Part shown: in pieces, positions 1 to 5,992 of the stretch
Layout of the letters: each line of letters opens with the position of its first letter
Position numbering within the stretch: position 1 is the first letter of the stretch
NCBI GenBank assembly: GCA_023139025.1
Contig: JAGLOH010000111.1
Span: forward strand, 1-7,079
DNA length: 7,079 nucleotides
Source of the DNA: Candidatus Heimdallarchaeota archaeon
Lineage (GTDB): Archaea > Asgardarchaeota > Heimdallarchaeia > Heimdallarchaeales > Heimdallarchaeaceae
Reading direction: 5' to 3'
Translations under genes and position numbers: made by a program
The notes under the pieces: model-generated
Seen by the model: only the letters and a program-made list of their open reading frames with translations
Database searches by the model: none
Told to the model about the DNA's origin: nothing

Positions 1-867
1 TGGGATTTTGTTTCCAGCGACAATATTCCTGGACCAGAAGTTGCTGATCCCATTCATTGGCATGCTACTTTCATTTCAGGTATCATAGCCGCTCCACTTG
101 ATGGAATTGGTGTAGCCGGTGTTGCCCCTAATGTGACTATTATGGATATCAGAGTTCTTGATTCATTAAATTATGCAGGAACAACTCTAGACGGATTCGG
201 TGACGCCATACGTTATGCTGCTGATAATGGTGCAGACGTCATCAACTTAAGTCTTCATTATTATTCAGAAAGTGAATTATACCATGATGACATCACATAT
301 GCCGTAGCTCAAAACATTCCTGTAGTTTCTGTAACTGGAAATACCCTCCTATCATCTGGAGGAGGAAGATACTATCAATCATTTCCTGGAGGGTATGATA
401 ATGTGATCTCAGTTGGTGCAACCAGCTACTGGGGAGATAAAGCAGATTTCAGTAATTTTGGTCCATGGACTGAACTTGTTGCCCCCGTTGGTGATCAAGG
501 AATCAATAATATCAGAAGCACTTTTCCACCTGATGCTTATTCAACTGGATGGGGTACATCTTTTGCATGCCCACAGGTTGTAGGGGTTATTGCCTTAATG
601 AGATCTATTAACTATACTATGTCTGTTAGTGAAATTAGAGAGATTCTTCATGAAACAGCTGATGATTTAGGTGATGAAGGAAAGGATGATTTATTTGGGT
701 ATGGAATGGTAAATGCAACAGCAGCTGTTCTTGAAACGTATTATAGAGTATTTGGCTATCCAACAACTACAAAAACTAGTGCACCATTTGTTCTACTTAG
801 TTTTGCTGTTCTAATACTTGTTGCCATACCAATAACTGTTAAAAAATTCAAAACAATGAAGAAGTAG
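1..867 (+). CDS. Subtilisin-like (S8) serine protease, membrane-anchored, 5'-truncated by window edge
   Basis: This is the 3' part of a secreted serine endopeptidase of the subtilase family. The frame is open from base 1 (W-D-F-V...), so the start, signal peptide and catalytic Asp lie upstream. 288 codons are visible. The catalytic His is codon 21 (nt 61-63) in HATFISG, matching the canonical HGTHVAG block. The oxyanion-hole Asn is codon 114 (nt 340-342) in VVSVTGN. The nucleophile Ser is codon 187 (nt 559-561) in GTSFACPQVVG. A GTG at 133 could be misread as a start, but it lies after the His motif and would delete it. The C-terminus has a short Thr-rich stretch (YPTTTKTS), then one hydrophobic helix (about codons 261-280) and a Lys-rich tail (VKKFKTMKK). 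That pattern suggests a type I anchor with the protease domain outside the cell. The catalytic His motif departs from consensus (Ala for Gly, Phe for the second His), but the visible catalytic residues are intact, so activity is likely. Family assignment is firm; substrate is unknown. Confidence 0.93.
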   Translation, partial: WDFVSSDNIPGPEVADPIHWHATFISGIIAAPLDGIGVAGVAPNVTIMDIRVLDSLNYAGTTLDGFGDAIRYAADNGADVINLSLHYYSESELYHDDITYAVAQNIPVVSVTGNTLLSSGGGRYYQSFPGGYDNVISVGATSYWGDKADFSNFGPWTELVAPVGDQGINNIRSTFPPDAYSTGWGTSFACPQVVGVIALMRSINYTMSVSEIREILHETADDLGDEGKDDLFGYGMVNATAAVLETYYRVFGYPTTTKTSAPFVLLSFAVLILVAIPITVKKFKTMKK

Positions 868-900
868 AAATAACTTCTTCCCTTTAGCTTTTTCTATTTC
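858..900 (+). terminator. Hairpin and T-rich tail between convergent genes
   Basis: GAAGAAGT (858-865) and ACTTCTTC (873-880) form a perfect 8-bp inverted repeat with a 7-nt loop. It overlaps the protease stop codon (865-867). A T-rich stretch follows on the plus strand (CTTTTTCTATTTC, about 888-900). The aminotransferase gene converges on this point and ends at 908, so a terminator is expected in this 40-nt gap. Archaeal termination depends mainly on the T-tract, and the hairpin may be incidental. The minus strand shows no comparable T-run here. Confidence 0.4.
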
Positions 901-907
901 ATAGATG

Positions 908-2206
908 TCAGGTTGAATATAGAATTTCAAAAGCTTTAGGAATATTTTCTTCACTAATAGAACAAAATGCAACTCTGATTCCATTCAATCCATTTGATGT
1001 ATTTACAAACGGTACGGTACCTAAACCTTTCTCGAGAAGATTTGAAGAAATTTCAGTAGCTGGTTGTTGACTCTTTATGAGATAATAACCAAAGAAACCA
1101 GAGTTGAATTTAACTGGTTTTAAGATATTATCTGTTGTCTCTTCTCCAAGTTTCTTAATTAGCTTATACCTACTAGATAAAACTTTAAGATTTCTAGCTT
1201 TTTCTTTCTGTATATTATCGTTCTTTTTCGGATCTATTAGAACATTTGTTATAGCTTCTTGGATTCCTCTGGGGGCACTTGAAGTATTGGTTCGTGCTGA
1301 TTTAGCCATTAATTCTCTGATTTGGGCTTTTTCATCTTCATCTTTCTCTAACCCAAAACCCACTGTTATTGCACCTAGTCTTGCACCATAAGCACAATAA
1401 CGTTTTGAAGCTCCATCAATTTTTACTGCTAAAACGTTTTCATTAAGTCCTACTAAATAAGGGAAAATAGAATGATTTACAACATCATTTTCATAACAGT
1501 AGTTTTCGTAAGCATCATCCAATAATAGAATAGTTGGTATAGTTATGCTTTCTAATGTTTTTTGTAATTCTTTTACTTGATCTAAAGTAGGACTGATCCC
1601 TGAAGGATTGTTTGGGAAATTGAGATAAACACCTATCTTCTTCTCTGTTTTTTGAAGACTTATTAATTTCTCATTCAGATCTGTAAGAGAAAGATTTCCT
1701 TCTTGATCAACTAGCTGATAGGGTATTTCTTCTAGCTGTTGATTCTTGAAAAATACATTGTCTACATTCCCCCATCTTGAATTAGGTGCTAACAATTTGT
1801 CACCTAAATCGAAGAAGACTTGACCAGTTAACATTAATCCTCCTGTTAAACCTCCGCATGCAGTTACAGGAAGAGTTGACAATTCCTCTGTTTTCTTTCT
1901 CATTCCTACTGGATAACTTTCTAAAGTATCTCTTTTCCATGCTTGAACAAAAGCATATTGTCCCCTCATGTTTGCATAAGCGAGTAATTGATCTCCAGTT
2001 AGCTGCCGAAGTTCATCGAACAGTGTAGGTAAAACCATTAACTTCCCGTCATCTTCAGTTGCAGTTCCTGTTGTAGCATTAATAAAATCTGGATTTTCTT
2101 TAGCTCGTTTCTTAGCTTTTAATCCCCAAGCTATAGTACCAGCTGAAAGGTCTACATTATTCTCCAGAAACTGTCCTTTTTTTGATAAATATTTTTCTAG
2201 AATCAT
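908..2206 (-). CDS. Class I PLP-dependent aminotransferase (aspartate/aromatic type)
   Basis: Fold-type I pyridoxal-phosphate enzyme that would move an amino group between an amino acid and a 2-oxoacid in the cytoplasm. From the ATG at 2206 it has 432 residues, close to the roughly 400 usual for the family. Visible landmarks (ATG numbering): CGGLTGG (about 117-123, glycine-rich cofactor loop); W145 in SRWGN, at the place of the ring-stacking Trp of aspartate aminotransferases; NFPNNPSG (196-203); D230 and Y233 in DDAY, contacting PLP; K268 in GASK, the Schiff-base lysine; R276 in GARLG; and R411 in GIRVAF, the expected substrate-carboxylate Arg. All catalytic residues are present. The N-terminal block with INATTG and the Trp point to the aspartate/tyrosine-type subgroup; the exact substrate cannot be read. 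The frame also stays open to a TTG at 2230, adding eight residues (L/M-KLILIST). I prefer the ATG because TTG is a rarer start and neither has a Shine-Dalgarno. It lies 51 nt downstream of the DinB-like gene on the same strand, so co-transcription is possible. Confidence 0.9.
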   Translation of the reverse strand: MILEKYLSKKGQFLENNVDLSAGTIAWGLKAKKRAKENPDFINATTGTATEDDGKLMVLPTLFDELRQLTGDQLLAYANMRGQYAFVQAWKRDTLESYPVGMRKKTEELSTLPVTACGGLTGGLMLTGQVFFDLGDKLLAPNSRWGNVDNVFFKNQQLEEIPYQLVDQEGNLSLTDLNEKLISLQKTEKKIGVYLNFPNNPSGISPTLDQVKELQKTLESITIPTILLLDDAYENYCYENDVVNHSIFPYLVGLNENVLAVKIDGASKRYCAYGARLGAITVGFGLEKDEDEKAQIRELMAKSARTNTSSAPRGIQEAITNVLIDPKKNDNIQKEKARNLKVLSSRYKLIKKLGEETTDNILKPVKFNSGFFGYYLIKSQQPATEISSNLLEKGLGTVPFVNTSNGLNGIRVAFCSISEENIPKAFEILYST

Positions 2207-2257
2207 AGTTGAAATCAAGATTAATTTCAAAATTTAAACATTGAGTATGTTACATGT

Positions 2258-2265
2258 CTAATAAA
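2258..2265 (-). promoter_or_regulatory. Possible TATA box for the aminotransferase gene
   Basis: On the minus strand this reads TTTATTAG, the same octamer seen before the 643-residue gene. It overlaps the stop codon of the upstream DinB-like gene. A start of transcription about 26 nt downstream (near 2235) would give a leader of roughly 30 nt to the ATG at 2206, or almost none to the TTG at 2230. A weaker alternative, TTTAAATT near 2230-2237, would make the ATG leaderless. The gene may instead be read through from the upstream gene. Confidence 0.3.
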
Positions 2266-2761
2266 CTCTACAAGCACATCTATCGCTTTCAAAATAGTCT
2301 TCAATCTGAAAAGCATGCCATCCTTCATGACCTAAATCTCTTTTTCTATAACCAAATAGAGATTTAACTGATATGCTACTGCCATCTTTCCATTTAAATC
2401 CAGAATCGAAATTCCACTGATCATCTGATAAACTTTCGATTTTCTCAATTAATTTAGTGAATGAATTCTTCCATTCATCAATTATTTCTTCTACACTTCT
2501 AGATTTTCTTAAAACAACTTGAATCTTGTTAAATTCTTCCTCATTCTTTGTCCTGAACCAGACATCGTTTTTATCTAGAACTATTCCTATAGACTTTGTT
2601 AGTTCCTTATTCCACGCAGCTAAATGTGCAAGAATATCTTTAATGTTCCATGCTTTTACAATATGATATTGAACTAGTTCCTCTACATTGAGTGAGTTGA
2701 TGACAGAATTCATTCTTTCATGCTCTTCTTTCAGAAATTCTCTAGTTTTTTCTTTATCCAT
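2258..2761 (-). CDS. DinB/ClbS (DfsB) superfamily four-helix-bundle protein
   Basis: A 167-residue protein of the DinB-like superfamily, nearest to the ClbS/DfsB (DUF1706) branch. The family signature WNIKDILAHLAAWNKEL (residues 38-54) corresponds to the W-x-x-K-D-x-x-A-H-L helix of these proteins. The putative metal-binding triad of the superfamily is present: H46 in that helix, plus H145 and H149 in the C-terminal HEGWH motif. Length matches the family (about 150-180). Known members include ClbS, a colibactin-resistance cyclopropane hydrolase, and thiol-dependent bacillithiol/mycothiol transferases; most are uncharacterised. A specific function here is not supported, although a hydrolase or transferase acting on a reactive small molecule is the reasonable guess. 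The C-terminus ends in an unusual short Cys-containing tail (DRCACRVY). It starts at the ATG whose complement is at 2759-2761, with no strong Shine-Dalgarno. It is divergent from the 2865 gene and upstream of the aminotransferase on the same strand. Confidence 0.78.
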   Translation of the reverse strand: MDKEKTREFLKEEHERMNSVINSLNVEELVQYHIVKAWNIKDILAHLAAWNKELTKSIGIVLDKNDVWFRTKNEEEFNKIQVVLRKSRSVEEIIDEWKNSFTKLIEKIESLSDDQWNFDSGFKWKDGSSISVKSLFGYRKRDLGHEGWHAFQIEDYFESDRCACRVY

Positions 2762-2798
2762 TCCAATTGAAATAAAATGTATTCTACTTTAATTCTTT

Positions 2799-2819
2799 TC
2801 TTTATCGCTAAAATAAAGA
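2799..2819. repeat. Short inverted repeat in the divergent promoter region
   Basis: TCTTTAT (2799-2805) and ATAAAGA (2813-2819) are perfect inverted 7-mers separated by 7 nt. They end immediately before the plus-strand TATA-like box at 2820. The position, between divergent genes and touching a core promoter, is where a repressor or activator might bind. The AT-rich composition makes a chance match quite likely. Confidence 0.25.
2810..2819 (-). promoter_or_regulatory. Possible TATA box for the DinB-like gene
   Basis: On the minus strand this reads CTTTATTTTA. Transcription starting about 26 nt downstream (near 2788) would leave a leader of roughly 27 nt before the ATG at 2761. It is packed against the plus-strand promoter at 2820, so the two would compete for or share a control region. 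Other AT-rich stretches nearby could serve equally well. Confidence 0.25.
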
Positions 2820-2827
2820 TTTATTAG
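2820..2827 (+). promoter_or_regulatory. TATA-like box of the 643-residue gene
   Basis: TTTATTAG is preceded by a purine-rich AAATAAAGA that could act as the BRE. Initiation about 26 nt downstream falls near 2847-2850. That is just before the ribosome binding site at 2854 and gives a leader of about 15-18 nt. Confidence 0.45.
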
Positions 2828-2853
2828 CCTATTTCTTTTAGAGAGAGTTAAGC

Positions 2854-2857
2854 GAGG
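2854..2857 (+). promoter_or_regulatory. Shine-Dalgarno GAGG of the 643-residue gene
   Basis: GAGG lies 7 nt before the ATG at 2865 and supports that start. The surrounding GAGGAATCTTAATG is nearly the same as GAGGAATCATTAATG in front of the oxidoreductase gene at 5993. Confidence 0.6.
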
Positions 2858-2864
2858 AATCTTA

Positions 2865-4796
2865 ATGGACGTAGTTTTATATAAAGGAACTATACAGAAA
2901 TCAGAAGTTAAATTTGGTTTATTAACAAAGAAAAAAGCTCTTGTCTTCGAAAAAGGAGGGAAATATCTAATTCCTAAAGACAGACAGAAGAAAGCTATCG
3001 ATTTACCAGACGATATTGATTTAAGCAAGATTAAGAAGAATACTAAAGAAACTACAAAAGCAATTGAATTTTATTTATCACATCCTGAATTATCTACATC
3101 TACCTATTGTGCTTTTCTTATAGAATATTACATGGGAGAATTATCTAATAAGGATGCATTATTTGAAGAATTAAATGAGGAAGGAAAAGCTCTTCTTCTA
3201 CCAATTTATGAGAAAATTCTCAAATCAACTTACTACAAGAAGGGGGCAAGTTATGCTGATTATTACAAGGAATCCAAAGTTATCACAAGATTTGCAATGA
3301 TGGATTTTGAATTGATTTTTGGAACTTTGATTAAGGATTTTGATAGTTTCTTGTTCAAAGGAACCAAACCTGTTTCTATTTATCCACTGAGATATTCAAC
3401 TAGAGAAGTAACAGAAGAAGACCTAGAAAAAATGCAATCAATTCATTCTCAAAATATAGCTAAGTGGTTTGAGTGGAGGAAAGTACTGAGAAAATCTCCT
3501 TATCTATATAACTTCATGATTCACTGGGTGTTTCAAATTTTAGAATCACTTTATCCTGAAGATCAAGAGGATATAAAAGGAACAGTTGAAGATGCTGAAA
3601 GAATTGAGATTTTCTCCAATCCTGAAGTCCGTTATTATTTGGTTTTGCTTGCTTCAAGAGATACAGAAGATTTCTCAAAAGTTACTTTGAACAAACACAT
3701 TCTTTACTACTTCTCAATGCAATTCTTATTCGATGAACACGATCTATCATTTAAGAAATATAAACAAATAACAAGTTTTGACTATCAAGATATTTTCATT
3801 TCTATGGCAAATATCTATGCTTCTATGCCTTTCTTCACAAACTTCAATCCTTTATTTTCAATGATAGCAGGAGGGTTAATTGAGTGGATAGATCAAGGAT
3901 TAAGTTTCCAAGCAATGCGTGGAAATTCTCAAATGGATCCTTACAACATTATACCAAATGCTCTTTCTTTTCTACTTGCAATTATAAGTTCTAAAGCTAA
4001 AAAGCTTAAGGATAAAAAATATCTTCTTGCCAAAGCTTTAGAGAAGATTTTGACACCAGAAATTCTTAAAGAAGGATTATCGTGGGTTAAACAATCTCAA
4101 TTACTGATGCAGGGGGGAAACCCAACTCAAGAACCTCCTGAAGTTACAGATAAGGATGTTGAAGAAAAACAAAAAGAAATTGAGGAAAAACTAAAAGCTT
4201 ACATCAAAGAATTAAAGGTTGCTCCTGTTAAGAAAAAAGAATACAATCTTGTAATCGAAGAACTTGGAATGGTTGATGTTAATTTTGAAGGAATAAAAGG
4301 AGCTAGAGATAAATACCTAAATATTGATGCCAAACACAAAAAACATCTCAGTGATTTTCAAAAAGATTTTCTACTATCAGTTCAGCTATTCGAAAAGGAT
4401 CCAGAAATACTGAATGCTATCTCTAAATTGTTTGATTTCATTAACAGCTACATTATGCTTGGTAATAGTTCAGCATTGTTTGGACTTTCCTTACTACTCT
4501 GGATGATATCCATCAGCAAAGCAGGTTCTCTTGATTGGTTAAATCTTACTGAACCTATAGCAATGAAGCCTAAAGAGGAATGTGATAGTTTAGTAAAAAT
4601 CTGTGTTAGGTATAATACAGTTCTAACAGGATTCAAAATAAAGGGTTATCCGTTAATAGAAACAACAGCTCCAACTTTAATTGCACAAACTAGTCAAAAC
4701 TTGAGTGAACTACTACTAGCTAAAGATATTTCTAAAGAGAAAAAATACCCTCTCTATGAGTCAATTCTTAAGAATATGGAGACAGTGTTTAGCTAG
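2865..4796 (+). CDS. Large uncharacterised, mostly helical protein (643 aa)
   Basis: I do not recognise this protein. It is certainly coding: 643 codons open, a good GAGG ribosome binding site 7 nt before the ATG, its own TATA-like box and a strong terminator. Residues 1-45 look like a small beta-rich module (hydrophobic strands VVLYKGTI, KALVFE, KYLIP alternating with Lys-rich turns). From about 60 to 410 it reads as consecutive amphipathic helices unusually rich in Tyr and Phe. Residues 417-426 form a Pro/Gln-rich linker (GNPTQEPPEV). A charged helix or short coiled coil follows at about 428-451 (DVEEKQKEIEEKLKAYIKEL), then a second helical region to the end. Hydrophobic stretches at about 311-340, 362-375 and 527-550 are too polar or too isolated to call transmembrane with confidence, although the last one (ALFGLSLLLWMISI) could touch a membrane. 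There is no signal peptide, Walker motif, zinc-knuckle Cys cluster or recognisable catalytic motif. It appears monocistronic. A scaffold or partner-binding role is only a guess from its helical make-up. Confidence 0.85.
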   Translation: MDVVLYKGTIQKSEVKFGLLTKKKALVFEKGGKYLIPKDRQKKAIDLPDDIDLSKIKKNTKETTKAIEFYLSHPELSTSTYCAFLIEYYMGELSNKDALFEELNEEGKALLLPIYEKILKSTYYKKGASYADYYKESKVITRFAMMDFELIFGTLIKDFDSFLFKGTKPVSIYPLRYSTREVTEEDLEKMQSIHSQNIAKWFEWRKVLRKSPYLYNFMIHWVFQILESLYPEDQEDIKGTVEDAERIEIFSNPEVRYYLVLLASRDTEDFSKVTLNKHILYYFSMQFLFDEHDLSFKKYKQITSFDYQDIFISMANIYASMPFFTNFNPLFSMIAGGLIEWIDQGLSFQAMRGNSQMDPYNIIPNALSFLLAIISSKAKKLKDKKYLLAKALEKILTPEILKEGLSWVKQSQLLMQGGNPTQEPPEVTDKDVEEKQKEIEEKLKAYIKELKVAPVKKKEYNLVIEELGMVDVNFEGIKGARDKYLNIDAKHKKHLSDFQKDFLLSVQLFEKDPEILNAISKLFDFINSYIMLGNSSALFGLSLLLWMISISKAGSLDWLNLTEPIAMKPKEECDSLVKICVRYNTVLTGFKIKGYPLIETTAPTLIAQTSQNLSELLLAKDISKEKKYPLYESILKNMETVFS

Positions 4797-4816
4797 TCTT
4801 TTTTTCTTATTTTTTT
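4797..4816 (+). terminator. Double oligo-T terminator
   Basis: Two runs of seven T (4799-4805 and 4810-4816) begin three bases after the stop codon at 4794-4796. No stem precedes them. T-tracts without a hairpin are the usual intrinsic terminator of archaeal RNA polymerase, so this probably ends the 643-residue gene transcript before the transporter promoter at 4839. Confidence 0.7.
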
Positions 4817-4838
4817 AAATTTCAGTACAAATAAAAAG

Positions 4839-4846
4839 TTTATAAG
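4839..4846 (+). promoter_or_regulatory. Archaeal TATA box giving a leaderless transporter mRNA
   Basis: TTTATAAG is preceded by purine-rich AAAAAG (a plausible BRE). The box centre is about 27-28 nt before the ATG at 4870, which is the usual TATA-to-transcription-start distance in archaea. The transcript should therefore begin at or within a few bases of the start codon. Consistent with this, there is no Shine-Dalgarno in front of the ATG. Confidence 0.7.
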
Positions 4847-4869
4847 TCGGATTCAGTTTCTTCGTCTCA

Positions 4870-5916
4870 ATGCCAATTCACTATCTAGGAGAACTTTCCA
4901 TAAGAGTTGGAATAATCTATGCTGGTATAGCAGGAGGTTTTTTTCTCCAAAGGTTATCAAAAGCGGAGAAGATAGGAAAATGGCTTCTTTTTGTAGGTAT
5001 TTACATTCTTTCTCCAGTTCTTCTAATTACAGTTTTTCTAGATATGGATACCGGTTCTTTAACTAGTCTTAACTGGTGGTTTATAGCTCTTGTTACAACT
5101 CTCGGTATGGCTTTTTCAATGATTATAGATTGGTTGATGATAAGAAAAAAAGATCTTTCGAGTAAAACAAAAGGTGCAGAAATTAATACAACAGGTTTTA
5201 TGAATGCTCTCTTTTTTCCATTCCCAATAATCATAGGAATCTTATCAGGAGATATGAAAGCAGAAGGCTTACTAGCTGCTTCAATTTATCTAATTGTACA
5301 GACTTTCTATCGTAATACCTTAGGTGTTTATTTGGGGTTGCATTATGGTTCTACAGAAGACAAATCAGTTTGGAAGATTTTCAAAGGATTGCTTCTATTT
5401 CCACCAACTATCGGAATGGTAATTGGTTTAATACTCCGATTCTCAATTGGTCAAGTGACTATTGGACATCATCTTGTAGATTTCATAAATTACAGCATCT
5501 CAAATCCTAATCTGTTAAACAAAGTCTCATTAGGACAATTCTCAATAGGTGACCATATAGCGGTAACGGTTTTTCAAGATGTAACTATGGTGATAATGTT
5601 AGCTCTAGTAGGTTTGAGCTTTAAATTACCCAAGAAAAATGAATGGAAAGAGGTTGCTCTCTTTAGAAACAGTTTTGCTCGTTTTGGTGGAGGATTACTT
5701 GTTGTTTTAATAATTTTCTTCTTACCTGTTCCTCTAGGAATGAAAATTGCAATGGTTATTCAAAGTATGGCCCCTCCAGCAGTTGCAAATACTGCTTATT
5801 CAAAGTACTTCAAACTTGATGAAGTTTTAACAAGTCGCTCAATAGCTTTGCTAACTCTTATAGCGTTGGTATTTTTACCTGGAGAAATAGCTTTACTCGT
5901 TTGGTGGATGGCTTAA
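4870..5916 (+). CDS. AEC-family transporter (auxin efflux carrier / malate permease-like)
   Basis: Integral membrane protein of 348 residues, in the normal 300-350 range of the AEC family. These secondary carriers (auxin efflux carriers, bacterial malate/malonate permeases) move organic anions across the cytoplasmic membrane. About nine or ten hydrophobic segments can be seen, near residues 9-27, 38-57, 69-91, 108-126, 131-156, 172-192, 231-251, 272-290, 292-305 and 324-346. Family hallmarks are the N-x-x-G-F-M-N-A-L-F-F-P-F-P region (106-119), equivalent to the Gly/Asn/Pro-rich broken helix in the first half, and the second-half motif MAPPAVANTAYSKYFKLDE (300-318). The latter matches the M-P-x-A-x-N...A-x-x-Y pattern of AEC proteins. 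The ATG at 4870 is supported by the TATA spacing rather than a ribosome binding site. It lies 76 nt before a 2-oxoacid oxidoreductase gene with its own promoter signals. An organic or 2-oxoacid substrate is plausible from the family and this neighbour, but is not shown by the sequence. Confidence 0.85.
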   Translation: MPIHYLGELSIRVGIIYAGIAGGFFLQRLSKAEKIGKWLLFVGIYILSPVLLITVFLDMDTGSLTSLNWWFIALVTTLGMAFSMIIDWLMIRKKDLSSKTKGAEINTTGFMNALFFPFPIIIGILSGDMKAEGLLAASIYLIVQTFYRNTLGVYLGLHYGSTEDKSVWKIFKGLLLFPPTIGMVIGLILRFSIGQVTIGHHLVDFINYSISNPNLLNKVSLGQFSIGDHIAVTVFQDVTMVIMLALVGLSFKLPKKNEWKEVALFRNSFARFGGGLLVVLIIFFLPVPLGMKIAMVIQSMAPPAVANTAYSKYFKLDEVLTSRSIALLTLIALVFLPGEIALLVWWMA

Positions 5917-5936
5917 AATATGGTCATTCAAAACAT

Positions 5937-5944
5937 TTTATAAG
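5937..5944 (+). promoter_or_regulatory. TATA box of the 2-oxoacid oxidoreductase gene
   Basis: TTTATAAG is the same octamer as at 4839. Initiation about 26 nt downstream falls near 5966, giving a leader of roughly 26 nt that carries the GAGG ribosome binding site. This suggests the gene is transcribed separately from the transporter; no oligo-T run separates the two, so read-through is also possible. Confidence 0.65.
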
Positions 5945-5980
5945 CTCGTTAATGTTTGAGCTGATAGCGTCTAAACTCAT

Positions 5981-5984
5981 GAGG
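5981..5984 (+). promoter_or_regulatory. Shine-Dalgarno GAGG of the 2-oxoacid oxidoreductase gene
   Basis: GAGG lies 8 nt before the ATG at 5993 and decides that start. An earlier ATG at 5979 opens only four codons (M-R-N-H) and stops at TAA 5991-5993, overlapping the real start by one base. Confidence 0.6.
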
Positions 5985-5992
5985 AATCATTA

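Noticed and set aside
133..867. Protease gene starting at GTG 133
   Set aside because: The same frame is open to base 1 and encodes the catalytic His motif before this codon, so the GTG is an internal valine.
1104..1391. 95-codon plus-strand open frame
   Set aside because: It is antisense to the aminotransferase, which has clear conserved motifs. The product is low-complexity Leu/Ser/Phe typical of a shadow frame.
1786..2028. 80-codon plus-strand open frame
   Set aside because: It lies inside the aminotransferase on the opposite strand with no ribosome binding site or recognisable product.
2789..3028. 79-codon minus-strand open frame across the start of the 643-residue gene
   Set aside because: It covers the divergent promoter region and the GAGG site of a well-supported gene, and its product resembles nothing.
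4448..4636. 62-codon minus-strand open frame
   Set aside because: It is antisense to the C-terminal part of the 643-residue gene and has no supporting signals.
4797..4869. Small gene or RNA between the 643-residue gene and the transporter
   Set aside because: The 73-nt gap is fully accounted for by the T-tract terminator and the TATA box.
5001..5234. 77-codon minus-strand open frame
   Set aside because: It is antisense to the AEC transporter; the hydrophobic-to-charged pattern is the complement of membrane-helix codons.
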